This document shows positions 20,232 through 30,600 of a stretch of 64,000 nucleotides of DNA, piece after piece. The notes beneath the pieces are model-generated. The model saw only the letters and a program-made list of their open reading frames with translations, was not told where the DNA came from and made no database searches. Both the position numbers and the translations under genes were made by a program. Source of the stretch: Metridium senile (taxonomy: Eukaryota > Cnidaria > Anthozoa > Actiniaria > Metridiidae); assembly GCA_949775045.1 (NCBI GenBank), contig OX459104.1, positions 7,109,427 to 7,173,426 of the forward strand, written 5' to 3'. Positions within the stretch are counted from its first letter, which is position 1. Each line of letters begins with the position of its first letter.

Positions 20232-21429
20232 TGATTTAGGGGCATATTACAAAGTTGTCTATTTTACCTTTGTCATTGACACATCTGACTTTAGTTAGAA
20301 TTGATTTTGTCACTTTGTCACAAAACACTTTGCCCCATTGCAACTTGTCACAGAACAATTTCGCTTTTGATGTTTTTCTGTTGAACATTTTTCTTTTTTC
20401 ATTTTGACTTTTTTATTGCCACTCTTGTTCACAGTGGCCAAGAGTGACATTAAGTCAAGGTCAGATCCAAAGGTGTTCCTTGCACACTATAGAGAAAGGA
20501 CTAGTAACTATAAACAATCCACCACTGTCTTGTATGCATTTTACATGTACCGGTATACCATGAAAAGTGGCTTCTAAATTAATTCATTTCTTTGTTTTAA
20601 AATATGATGTTCTTGCAGGTAAATATTTCCTCTCTTTTGGATAAAGGTTTAGTGATTGGTTTCCAGCGTTTTCTCTCCAGAAAGTGATTTGTTTTACATC
20701 TTAACTTTAATTTGGCACAGATTACAATGATTAGCCAGTTTTTAAATCAGACTGAATCTATTGTTTTTGCGTTGTTCTAAAAGAGTGCTAACTGTATATC
20801 CGAAAGGAACAATTCTTTGCAATATTTGAAAATCACCATCAGTCAGGTTTAATAACTGAATAGAGTGCAAAAAGTATATCTGTGAAACATTAATAATACT
20901 AGTTAGTGCAATTTTATGCAAATTCTATTGTTTTCTATTGTTTTATTAGCACTATTTTACACTATTTAATAATTTGTATTTCACGGATGTATTTTTTGCA
21001 CTAGAATTGTTGTTTTAAATAATCAAAGTTAAGACTAAATAGGTTGCCTTGTGGAGATGAAACTGCTTGAAATAAATCAACAACCTCAGATATATTTATG
21101 TTATATAGTTATTTACATTTCCAGCAAGAATGGATGTTATATTTCATGTAAATATGCATGCACAAAGTGATGGATTGATTGATCAAAGCACATGTATATA
21201 GTTAACGTAAACAGTCTTTTCTCTATAGTGCACAAGAAATGCCTTTGAATCTGACTTTGATATTGTACTGACAAATCTCCTGTAGATACAATGTCAAAGC
21301 TCAAACGAAGAAACGTCAAAAGCGAAAGAGCTTTGTAACAAAGTGACATACTACAGCAACAAAAAACAAGATGCGTCTATGACAAAGGTCAAAAAGCCAA
21401 CTTCACTTTGTAATATGGCCCTAAATCAC
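20232..21429. mobile_element. 1.2-kb TIR element inside the CAC element
   Basis: The left end tgatttaggggcatattac and right end gtaatatggccctaaatca are inverted, and similarity continues inward for about 150 bp (caaagt...acctttgtca, tcgcttttgacgt). It has no coding sequence and contains a further MITE at 20863-21002. A target duplication is not resolved, because pairing continues into A/T-rich flanks. Confidence 0.65.
20863..21002. mobile_element. 140-bp MITE, third nesting level inside the CAC element
   Basis: Inverted ends gtgcaaaaagtatatctgtg and cacggatgtattttttgcac. TA on both sides (20861-20862 and after the right end near 21002) may be the target duplication. Confidence 0.6.
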
Positions 21430-22189
21430 TTTTACTTTGAGATGTTTTTAATTTTTGAGATTTTTAGATCACAATTTTGGCACCAAAATTCAAAATTTTA
21501 AAATTCTTTTTGTTCTTTTTGTCATTAATTTGCTACTTTTAGTAACAAAATGGCCAAATTAAGAGGTTTTCTTCAATTTAAAGATCCTTTAGTCAAGGTA
21601 TTTCAAATAATAATTGTAGTATTATAGATTACTTTGATCATAAAGCAAATTTTGGCGCCAAAGTTGAGAAGCCTTTTCCCTACCAAAATGACTCTCCTTT
21701 TCCCCTAATGAACTTCTTAGATCAAGTTATCACTTTTTCAATGTCTAATTCATTGATTATCTTAGTTATAGAATAACCAGTCTAGCACAACCTCTACAAA
21801 GTGTGTGCTTTCAAAGAAAAAGCACATATATCAATATGAGCAAGATCACTTATCTCTCGTTGATTGCCTTTGTTTACAAGTTTAGATGCTCTTTTCCTGT
21901 TCAATTCATTTTCGTAGATTTATTAAGGACCCAATAATGTACAACCTAAGTAATAAAAGAAGCAAATTACTGAGTTATTTTACTGTGCTTTTAGTTAGTA
22001 ATTTTTCGCAATAATGCAATTTTTAAATATGCAAGGCAAACGTGCAAGATTTGGCTGTATGTACGTGCTTCAATGTTTTAAAACACAGTTGAAATACTGC
22101 TGATGTCCATAATAATGTCAATGGAATGTAATAACACAATAATACTCTGATAATTATGTAAGTAATGCTAAATTACACTTACCAAAGAT

Positions 22190-22480
22190 TTGAAACTGTC
22201 GATTCGAGCTGACAAATTTTCGAGTCTTGTGAAAGTCTTGTAAATCAGCTGTTGTAACTCAAAAACATACTCTCCCTTCCGCTATGGACATTAAGCAATA
22301 TTTCCCAAGTAATTCTACAATGCTCAAAACACTAAAACATCAAAAACGGATGATTTTTAACAGAAAAGTAACTTGTAATTCCCCCAAGGCCACTGAAGTC
22401 ATTCAAACGGTTAAAATGGCCGCTCTGCGCCCAAATTTGATTTCAATCACGTGATTCAATATCTCCGCTTTGATTGGCTA
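22190..22480 (-). promoter_or_regulatory. Possible captured promoter and first exon inside the CAC element
   Basis: On the minus strand an inverted-CCAAT-type block (ttagccaatcaaagcgg near 22480) and an E-box cacgtg (about 22448) precede gcggccatttta (a YY1-like AAAATGGCCGC on the plus strand near 22415). About 230 bases later a consensus splice donor gtaagtg follows tttg (about 22187). Plant CACTA elements are known to capture gene pieces. Here the reading as a captured 5' exon is inference from motif order alone. Confidence 0.35.
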
Positions 22481-22924
22481 ATGATTTTTGAGACAGGAAC
22501 CCCAATCATTTACTCGTATAACAACATAAAAGGAAGCAAACAGACAGACCGACTGAAGAGAAAAAAAAGGGAAAAAAATCAAAAATAAAACAAACACGCA
22601 CAACAAACTAACAAACAGACATATAGACAAACAAACAGACGAACAAATAAAACAAACGAGCCTAACGAACTTACAAACAAGCATATATCATTGATTTTGC
22701 ACCTTTTATACGGTTTTAAAACTTTTAAACATTCTCTGCCTCAGAGGGGCAGGGGCTGGGGGCTTAGCCTTGAGGTTATGATCAAAACCGTCTTCGTTTT
22801 GATTCAAAAGGCTCAGCCAACCGGATAAAATTGACCTTACTTCTAAAATGATCAACTATTGTTGTTAAAATTGCCGTATTCCTTTCGTTAACACTGGAAA
22901 ATAGCGTATCCAGTTTTAGGTGAC

Positions 22925-23105
22925 CTTAGGTGTCCACACGAATCCGCGTATCCGGAGGATTCAAAAGTATCCTATTTGGAGAGTGGTTTCAAAAGTATGT
23001 GGTTTCGGTGACCGGATTCACTGGATTCGTGTGGACAATAGGCCGATTCGCATCAAAAAGTATTGCGGTTTCAAAAGTATCCGGATCCGTGTAGATGGGG
23101 TCTAA
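22925..23105. repeat. Repeat-like segment with inverted tgtccacacg / cgtgtggaca
   Basis: The phrase ttcaaaagtatcc and the words gtgtccacacgaatcc and gattcgtgtggac occur several times within 180 bp in both orientations. This is probably a degenerate palindromic MITE. Confidence 0.5.
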
Positions 23106-23329
23106 GTTCTGAACAATCACACTATGGTATATTGTACAGAGGCTTTTCCTGTGATACAATCCATTAATTCAATGGCTGCAGTATATTGCATTAGATGGTA
23201 TAATAATAACTGAACAATAACAATAGCAATATAAATAATAGTTATAAGTATAAGTATGTTTTATATAGTGTCAGTATCATTTCAATGTATAGCCAATATC
23301 ATACAAGTCCAAATGACTTTGTACTGTAT

Positions 23330-24330
23330 TGATTTTATATCCAATCATATGCATTGGTTTGTATAGGTGTTGTATAGATCTATGCAAGCCCTTATCCAAA
23401 CCAATGTTGTATTGTATAGACTATCCAATCACATGCATGGGTTTGAATAAGTGTTGCACAGATCTATGCAAGCCCTTATCCAAACCAATGTTGTATTGTA
23501 TAGACTAATCCAATCACATGCATGGGTTTGTATAGGTGTTGTATAGATCTATGCAAGCCCTTATCCAAACCAATATTGTATTGTATAGACTATCCAATCA
23601 CATGCATGGGTTTGAATAAGTGTTGCATAGATCTATGCAAGCCCTTATCCAAACCAATGTTGTATTGTATAGACTTATCCAATCACATGCATGGGTTTGT
23701 ATAGGTGTTATATAGATCTATGCAAGCCCTTATGCAAACCAATGTGGTATTGTATAGACTAATCCAATCACATGCATGGGTTTGTATAGGTGCTGTATAG
23801 ATCTATGCAAGCCCTTATACAAACCAATGTGGTATTGTATAGACTAATCCAATCACATGCATGGGTTTGTATAGGTGTTGTATAGATCTATGCAAGCCCT
23901 TTCCAAACCAATGTGGTATTGTATAGACTTATCCAATCACATGCATGGGTTTGTATAGGTGTTATATAGATCTATGCAAGCCCTTATACAAACCAATGTG
24001 GTATTGTATAGACTAATCCAATCACATGCATGGGTTTGTATAGGTGTTGCATAGATCTATGCAAGCCCTTATGCAAACCAATGTGGTATTGTATAGACTA
24101 ATTCAATCACATGCATGGGTTTGTATAGGTGTTGCATAAATCTATGCAAGCCCTTATGCAAACCAATGTGGTATTGTATAGACTAATCCAATCACATGCA
24201 TGGGTTTGTATAGGTGTTGCATAGATCTATGCAAGCCCTTATGCAAACCAATGTGGTATTGTATAGACTAATCCAATCACATGCATGGGTTTGTATAGGT
24301 GTTGTATAGATCTATGCAAGCCCTTATCAA
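23330..24330. repeat. Right subterminal tandem array, 85-bp unit
   Basis: The anchor acatgcatgggtttg recurs at 23431, 23516, 23600 and 23685 and onward at 84-85 bp. Units contain gtattgtatagact, gttgtatagatctatgcaagc and ccaaaccaatg. The unit length equals that of the left array although the sequence differs, apart from tattgta-type words in both. Confidence 0.92.
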
Positions 24331-24533
24331 ATACAGCATAGTATTAGACAGTGCAATACAATACGACATTGTATTGGAAAAGGTATTGTATATAGCTATC
24401 CAATACAACATATCATTGTCAATAGGATTTCATTGCACAATACAATGCATGTAAAATACTTTGTGGTATTGTATAAGTGTAATACAATTTCTATGCAATC
24501 CAACTATGGGATTGCATAGAGCCATTTCCTGTG

Positions 24534-24776
24534 TCTAGTAAATGGGCATATGTTTGAATGTCTAGATCACCAGTATCCTTGTTTACTGTTATTACTGTAG
24601 ATACATGCCAGCTTATTCCTCTCTTTCCAAACCAGTCGGATTGTTTTTCCCGATACTTTATCTGTTGAAATTTCATCGCCCAATCCATCACTAGCAGTGC
24701 CGTGTTGTGGTCGTTCTGTTTAAGAAGGTCTTGCTTGGCTTGATCTTGATTGATGGATCTCAATATATGTGATTTT
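24534..24776 (-). pseudogene. Transposase-like gene, segment B (RNase H-like core, first half)
   Basis: After the frameshift at 24772-24780 the frame continues as KSHILRSINQDQAKQDLL, then ALLVMDWAMKF, then REKQSDWFGKRGISWHVSTV and HLLD, where the CAC element is inserted. The aspartate of VMDWAMKF is a good candidate for the first catalytic acid of a DDE-type core, with segment C supplying the others. This is inference from spacing and local pattern only. Confidence 0.7.
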
Positions 24777-26057
24777 TCAGAGAAAAATGTCAGTCTGAGC
24801 ACATCCAAAGTCATAGAGTAGATCTTGTTGTTGTTCGTCGCTGTATGGTGTCCATAAGGTTCCTTTCAGTGCATGTTCTATATCGTTTATTGTTGTCTTC
24901 AGTGACTGGCAGTCTTCACAAATCGTACTGTGTTGATGTGTACAGCGCTGGCGGAAACTTGCATCTTTTTCATCGCTGAGCGCATATTTGCGACAATGAT
25001 CAGCACAGGTTGATTCACTAGCCTTGCAATGGACACGATAGTCTGTTTTGAGATACTTCTTTGAATCTCTCAATCGTCTGCCGACATCGGAGCACCAATG
25101 TTTGTCCATACCCCCTTTCTCCAGAGCGTCGACTATTGTCTCCAGCATTTGGAAAGCTGAAGCACCGTCGGCGGCTGTGTTATCCAGGCCTTGCAGAGAC
25201 TTACGCTGAGATGCCTCTCTGACTTCCAGTATTTTAAACAGAGTCGTTCTACTCAGTGGGTCGTATTCCTGCTCTTTGCAGTATTCCAAATATTGACTGA
25301 CCATAGTTGCTCTTGTAACAGTCCTTACTACATTTGGCATCTCGATCTTTTTACCACTGTCAAGTGTAAGAATCTTGCTACCATAGGACACATCTTGGTA
25401 GAAGTGAGGACGGTTAACAAATTCTACAAAGTGGTCTACCTTGGCCATGTCAAGACGAACGCGGTGTCTTTTTTCATTTGCAGGTAAAGTACCGGGACCA
25501 CTTGATCGAGCGTGTAAACGAGCTTGCTTTATCTGCCAAGTTGAGAGTATTTCATATGACTCGTGGATTTTCTGAAGTGCTTTCACTGGGTATCTGTATG
25601 CGTACAAACTGAGGATTTGTCTCTTGAGGTTTCTGGTACCAGCATTCTTATATGCAGTCATTAGCACTACCAAGTCGTCGGGTATCACGACGTCATTTGG
25701 ATCATCTAAACTGGTCATAGAGTGAAATAATTCTTCGCCATCATTAGGAGCTATCACATTACAAACAAGGAGGCAATCGTCTCTGGCTTTTTCAACGATG
25801 CGCAAACGCTCTTTTTTGCTCACGTTATTCAAAGAAGCACCAAGTTGTGAGTCAAGATGGCTTCTTGTTACTGGTGGGTTGACAAGACTTGCAATTGTGT
25901 CCATTGCTGAGTTGTATGATGGTACGACTTCAGAGCTTCGTAGTTGAGTGCTATACCCTGGTCCTGGAGTCCAACATGGCGTACTAGTAGGGTGTGGTGT
26001 TGGCGTCTGCGGTTTACGAAAGGGAGTTGAGGATACTAAAGAGTTCATTATTACCAT
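24777..26057 (-). pseudogene. Transposase-like gene, segment A (N-terminal part with Cys/His cluster)
   Basis: 426 residues from an ATG at 26057 (MVIMNSL; a second ATG lies three codons on). The N-terminus is Pro/Thr-rich and low complexity. A basic central part contains VEFVNRPHFYQDVSYG near residue 210 and RTTLFKILEVRE near 269. A Cys/His cluster at about 343-383 (HC...C...HC...C-x-H-x-H...C-x-x-C) probably binds zinc. The frame ends at TGA (24779-24777) within an A-run; one extra base there moves the continuing protein (segment B) into another frame. Segments A to D together would make a protein of nearly 1000 residues with an RNase H-like core. It is the only substantial gene of the 13.6-kb TTAA element and could be its transposase or a captured gene. 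Confidence 0.72.
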
Positions 26058-26099
26058 GGCAAGTGTTTTAGCTGGTCTAGTTGAGAAAATTCTGAATTA

Positions 26100-26920
26100 A
26101 TCAGTTATTTAACAAAAACACTTTTTTAACTTTACTATATAAATCTGTCAGTGTAATTAATTAATCGTATGGACAAATGAAACTAACCTTTGCAGGGGAG
26201 ATGATTCATCAGACGTCATCGGATGTAGCCACTGCGCTTCCTTGCTGATTAGGTCGTTATGTTATGTCATTTTTAAGTTATGATAATGGCTAACGGATAA
26301 ACATAATACACTAATCGAACTGACGGCTCATTTTAGATTATACATGATTTTAGATTCGCGCGTAAAATAGACATATACAATTAGCAAGGCTCGTAAATAA
26401 TCACATGAGATTTAACTCACTCAATGCTTCAGCTTTGAGATCTCTTTTTACGCAGTGTCAGACTTGTAGTATATTATTTTATTCAGTGACAATCCGTGGA
26501 AATGTAAGGGATTGATCTGTGTGTAAAGAAGTCAATAAAGATACTTTGAAATATATGTATAAGTATATTTTACGCGCAATTGAAGTTATCAAAGCGTTAA
26601 AGAGATCTCAAAACGCAATAAATATTGATCATGGTACAGCAGCATTCAAATTTAGAAATTTTTCAAATGACTTACGTGATCCCACGGGAATAGCTAGACC
26701 AAAGATTGATCTGACTTCGCGCACGAGTTTCAGGTTAAAAACATGAGAACCTGTTAGGGGTGGACCATTTGACTTTTGAGGGGGGGGGGGGGGGGGGGGT
26801 GGATGATTTTGTCCGTGCAGGAAATTTTTTTTAGCCCGCTGGCATGTGAGAAATCAGAGAACTCTGTTATGAATTTAAATTGGAAAACTTATAGTACTAG
26901 TATGGAATGGAAAACAGCCC
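26100..26920. other. 5' flank of the transposase-like gene; no further gene seen
   Basis: A 75-residue ORF (26519-26746) resembles nothing I know. A run of 20 G lies at 26780-26799, followed by gcaggaaattttttttagc. Promoter elements for the minus-strand gene are not identifiable. Confidence 0.45.
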
Positions 26921-27682
26921 GACAATATGCTAATTTTTATCAAAATTGACGCGTGTGTAACGCATTCAGCGTGACATTGTTTAAAAGAAAAAAACTTTTT
27001 GTTTACAAATATTTACCCGTTTATTTCAATAAAACTTCTCTTATTTTCTAATTATTTCACTTTCTAAGCTGTCTTTAACCAGTTAACTCGCACTATAACG
27101 ATTAGCAAAATTATCGCTTTTTGCTCAAAAATGCAAAAATTAACAATATCTAACAGGCTGTAGTTTCGCGAAATACGCGTTGCCCAAAAATGTTATTCTT
27201 GAATCTTGTTAACTGATCCTAGTACTCAATGCCGAATATATTTTGGATTTCAGATCACGTTGCACTTTTGAGAAAAATGCATTTTAGCATGGGTACTCTT
27301 CGAGGAAATGTAAATTAGCTTTCTGGCGGCTATTTTCTAAAATTCTTCAAATAGTCTCATTTTATTGTTTTTTAAATTTGATTCGCTCAAATAGTTACTC
27401 GAACATGAAATAATATAGTAAAGAAGTCTGACTAAGTTTGATTAAAAGGCAAAGATTTTAGAGCCGTTGAAAATAGACACAAATTTCATCGTTGAAAATT
27501 GCTATTTTACACATTCTCGACAGGGTCGGAAAATGATCGCTTAAAAAATATTAAAAAACCCTTAAACTTAAAAAGAAAGCGATTTCTATTCATCATTTGG
27601 ATTAGTTGTCTAGCACAGAAAGTTTTAGCAAAATCGGTGATGTCGCGAAATTCGAGTGGTCGGTTCTTAGGCGGACTGCCTC
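26920..27682. repeat. Right terminal inverted repeat of the 13.6-kb element
   Basis: Inverse of 14109-14862. The outer end gactgcctc abuts TTAA (27683-27686). Confidence 0.85.
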
Positions 27683-27699
27683 TTAAGCGGCCGCAATAA

Positions 27700-28100
27700 C
27701 CTCATTAGAGTCTGTAGGCGACAGGGGTGACCCCGCTAAAGTGTGTAAAGCGACCGGGATAACCTCGCTAAAGTTGTAGAGTGACAGGGGCGACCTCGCT
27801 AAAGTTTGTAGGGCGACAGGGGCGACCTCGCTAAAGTTTGTAAAGCGACCGGGGTGGCCTCGCTAAAGTGTGTAAAGCGATAAACAGCAACAGGAGTGAC
27901 CTCGCTGAAGTTTGTAGAGCGACAGAGGTGGTCTCGCTAAAGTAGGTAAAGCGACAGGGGAGACCTCGCTATATTTTGTAGCTAAAGTTTGGAGAGCTAG
28001 ATTTTGTCGGCCTAGTCTTCTGTAAAGCGACCGGGGTAGCTGGCTAGATTTGGTTGACAACGTTTGAAAAGCAACCGGGGTGACCTTGCTGCAGTATGGT
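27700..28100 (+). repeat. Minisatellite, right segment, unit about 36 bp
   Basis: At least nine units of gcgacaggggtgacctcgct followed by aaagtttgtaaa. The core is the same as in 13480-14100 and in the same orientation, but the unit here is the short half alone. Confidence 0.85.
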
Positions 28101-28510
28101 AAGATTTACTTGTCGGTCTACTTTACGTAACAGTAGTAACAAGTTTGCTGGTCTAGTCTGTGAATTGACCGGAGTGGGTTCGCTAAAGATACGAATAAAG
28201 AGGTTTCACGCCATTCTTCGCAAACGTAGTCCATTTAGTGGAGACGGCCGCCTCGGCATGATGGTCGCGCGGCCCTGGCCCTGGGCTATCAAGAGAGATA
28301 GCAGGTGGAGGCAGGTACGTCCTCATTCATAGGGACGAAGCCAGGAGATTGCGTAATTGCAGTTTGTCGTGCATGTGGCATTGTGGGGTACTTTGACCAT
28401 ACCTGTCCTATAGTCGTCTTGAAGCTTGCACCTTGTAGGGTTACATAATAGTATCTTTGTAATGTAACTTGTTTCCTTTGTTACCGTATTTATTAAGGTG
28501 AAGGTAATGA
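28101..28510. other. Gene-free interval with decayed minisatellite
   Basis: A few degenerate gaccggagtgggttcgct units continue to about 28190. Then comes a GC-rich patch (28240-28330) without a recognisable reading frame. Confidence 0.45.
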
Positions 28511-28515
28511 AAGAA

Positions 28516-28516
28516 A

Positions 28517-28553
<37 letters not shown>

Positions 28554-28580
28554 ATAATAATAATAATAATAATATAATAT
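28516..28580. repeat. (TAA)n microsatellite
   Basis: About 20 taa/tta triplets, with an inversion of phase in the middle. Confidence 0.9.
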
Positions 28581-28995
28581 AAACAGTCATGTAGGCATGA
28601 TATGATGCATGTGTATATATGTATCCTTCAGTTGGTTTAGCTGTTGAGTTGCTCATCCTATGGTATATTAAAAATTGCTGTCTAGGCTATCCTAACCCGG
28701 ACTCTGTTGACCTTGGGGGATCTTCTCAGTATCTCAAAACCCGTCATTTTTGAGCGAAACTAAGGGTAGAATATATATATGCATATTGTATTGAATGGTC
28801 TGAACCCAGGTGAATGAATGTTTATCGAAGTAACAATATTTGTCGAAGTAACAATATTTGTAATAGGATCATCCGGGTGGATGTAGCCCTCAGAAGGGCT
28901 GTTTGATGTGACTGACGTTTCGACATCCTGTGCGGAAGTCATCTTCAGAGTCAAGTGAATAAAAAGTCAGATAGAGTGATATTTATACTCCCACG

Positions 28996-29232
28996 CTAAT
29001 TAATGGATGTAGCGTCATTAGCGGCATCGGTCTTGTTGTATGGCTGAACCGCTTGGGTGTAATTAGCGGCATAAGTCCCATTGTGTGGCGGTACCGTTTC
29101 GGCGGTGTTTTGTTTGCTAAGTTTGTTTACAAGCCGGTTGTATTGTGTTGGAAGTGTAATAGATCTATTAATTGGTTGATGTTCTAACTTGGTAAACCAA
29201 CTTTCAAGGACTAAAGCCCTTTTGGAGAACAC
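28996..29232 (-). pseudogene. C-terminal remnant of a Penelope-like ORF (inverted copy)
   Basis: 78 codons. KRALVLESWFTKLEHQPINR near residue 4 is followed by LPTQYNRLVNKL and an end TYAANYTQ...NKTDAANDATSIN. The last 28 residues equal the end of the plus-strand ORF. The part before them is the usual Penelope C-terminal extension and is missing from the plus-strand copy, which jumps from ECISFS to GTYAANYTQ. Confidence 0.75.
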
Positions 29233-30319
29233 AACTGCCGATACTAGACTTCCAATGCCAGCATGTGAGATTATGGCTCTATTAAAATTATGCCTTGAAT
29301 CTACATTCTTTCAATTCAATGGTAAACATTACAAACAGCTTCACGGCACAGCTATGGGTTCTCCTGTCTCTGTGGTTGTCGCAGAGATTGTGATGCAGAA
29401 AATCGAACAAAAAGCCCTTGAAACGTATGAACAGCCGTTACCATTCTGGTTTCGATATGTAGATGATACCATAACTGCCTTACCATCAGATGATATTGAC
29501 GCCTTTCATAACCACTTAAACGATCAGAACCCTCATATACAGTTTACCAGAGAGCTTGAGGATAACGGTAAAATACCATTCTTAGACTGCCTAGTTAGCC
29601 GCCACGACAATACCCTACACACTACTGTATACCGTAAGCCTACTAATACAGACAGGTTACTTGACCAATCATCATATAACCCAACATCTCACAAGGCTAC
29701 GACCATCAAAACTCTTTCAAGGCGTGCTCAAATCATTTGTGACTCAGCAGATAGTTTACACAGTGAGACTCAACATCTAAAAAATGTGTTTCATAAGAAC
29801 AACTATAGCGATAAGTTTATTAATACCAACACGCATAAACCAAGAAATCATAGGGAAAGTCTTATTGACATGTCTTCCTCGCCCAAATCCTATATTTCAC
29901 TACCATACATCAGAGGGACGTCAGAGATCATATCACGTATTTTACAACCGCACAACATCAGCGTAGCTCATAAACCCATATCTACACTACGCCAGATCCT
30001 GACTAAGGTTAAAGACAAAGACAGTCCTAATGATCGAATCGGTGCTATATATAAAATTGCATGTAATGACTGTGAGGCTACATATATTGGTGAAACAGGT
30101 AGATCGTTTAATACTAGAAAACAGGAACATCAGAAAGCAGTTCAACAACAGGACAATCGAAACAACATCGCCATGCATTATACCAAGACTGGACATTCCA
30201 TTAACTGGGATTCTGGTGAATGTATTTCTTTTAGTGGGACTTATGCCGCTAATTACACCCAAGCGGTTCAGCCATACAACAAGACCGATGCCGCTAATGA
30301 CGCTACATCCATTAATTAG
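29189..30319 (+). CDS. Penelope-like reverse transcriptase + GIY-YIG endonuclease (5' partial, internally deleted)
   Basis: 376 codons, of which the first dozen belong to the junction with the inverted copy. Reverse transcriptase motif B is HGTAMGSPVSVVVAEI near residue 52 and motif C is the catalytic RYVDDT near 90. The IPFLDCLVSR and VYRKPTNTDRLL segments typical of Penelope elements follow near 129-155. The GIY-YIG nuclease domain is near 281-310: AIYKIACNDCEATYIGETGR with downstream Arg and His (RKQEH). The enzyme would nick target DNA and prime reverse transcription. Motif A and everything upstream are absent, and about 50 codons near the C-terminus are deleted relative to the inverted copy. 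This copy should therefore be inactive despite its open frame. Confidence 0.9.
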   Translation: MVNQLSRTKALLENTTADTRLPMPACEIMALLKLCLESTFFQFNGKHYKQLHGTAMGSPVSVVVAEIVMQKIEQKALETYEQPLPFWFRYVDDTITALPSDDIDAFHNHLNDQNPHIQFTRELEDNGKIPFLDCLVSRHDNTLHTTVYRKPTNTDRLLDQSSYNPTSHKATTIKTLSRRAQIICDSADSLHSETQHLKNVFHKNNYSDKFINTNTHKPRNHRESLIDMSSSPKSYISLPYIRGTSEIISRILQPHNISVAHKPISTLRQILTKVKDKDSPNDRIGAIYKIACNDCEATYIGETGRSFNTRKQEHQKAVQQQDNRNNIAMHYTKTGHSINWDSGECISFSGTYAANYTQAVQPYNKTDAANDATSIN

Positions 30320-30600
30320 CGTGGGAGTATAAATATCACTCTATCTGACTTTTTATTCACTTGACTCTGAAGATGACTTCCGCACAGGATGTCGAAACGT
30401 CAGTCACATCAAACAGCCCTTCTGAGGGCTACATCCACCCGGATGATCCTATTACAAATATTGTTACTTCGACAAATATTGTTACTTCGATAAACATATA
30501 TATGCATCAAAGTACGGATTGGCAGCGACTCTACAATCATCCTCGCTATAGTGAGTCGTCTGGTAAATGAAACGGGCGAGAATTTGAGCTTCATATATAT

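Larger units (their letters stand above)
17990..24533. mobile_element. 6.5-kb CACTA-like (CAC...GTG) non-autonomous element splitting the transposase-like gene
   Basis: Perfect 24-bp terminal inverted repeats (17990-18013 and 24510-24533) start cacaggaaatggctc. They are flanked by the 3-bp duplication tct (17987-17989 and 24534-24536). Removing the element and one tct rejoins the coding frame (...HLLD + ACKQDWF...). CAC termini, 3-bp duplication and subterminal repeat arrays are features of En/Spm (CACTA/CMC) elements. No transposase lies inside, so mobilisation in trans must be assumed. The interior holds smaller nested elements and a stretch that may be captured host sequence. Confidence 0.85.
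14109..27682. mobile_element. 13.57-kb TTAA-flanked element with ~750-bp terminal inverted repeats
   Basis: The ends are gaggcagtccgcctaag (from 14109) and its complement cttaggcggactgcctc (to 27682), each flanked by TTAA (14105-14108 and 27683-27686). TTAA duplication is known from piggyBac and Kolobok transposons, but I cannot assign this element to either. The inverted arms extend inward to about 14862 and 26920. Inside are a 1.39-kb TTAA-flanked element, a minus-strand transposase-like gene, and the CAC element that splits that gene. Minisatellite of the same orientation lies on both outer sides. Confidence 0.82.
28760..30600 (+). mobile_element. Penelope-like element with inverted partial copy at its 5' side
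   Basis: A plus-strand reverse transcriptase/GIY-YIG ORF (29189-30319) is followed by a noncoding tail (30320-30496). The segment 30235-30496 is present in reverse complement at 28820-29080, so a second, minus-strand partial copy lies head-to-head with it. Penelope-like elements are known to insert with truncated, inverted or tandem partial copies (pseudo-LTRs). The reverse transcriptase copy is 5'-truncated where the two copies meet near 29225. Confidence 0.88.

Noticed and set aside
18060..24330. The 85-bp arrays as CRISPR-like or centromeric repeats
   Set aside because: There are no unique spacers, the genome is eukaryotic, and the arrays are confined to the ends of one transposon.
30363..30400. 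Possible hammerhead ribozyme core (ctgaaga ... gaaac) in the Penelope 3' region
   Set aside because: The words match the core consensus, and Penelope elements are known to carry hammerheads. However, the base of helix II would start with a U-C mismatch and I could not form convincing helices I and III by eye.
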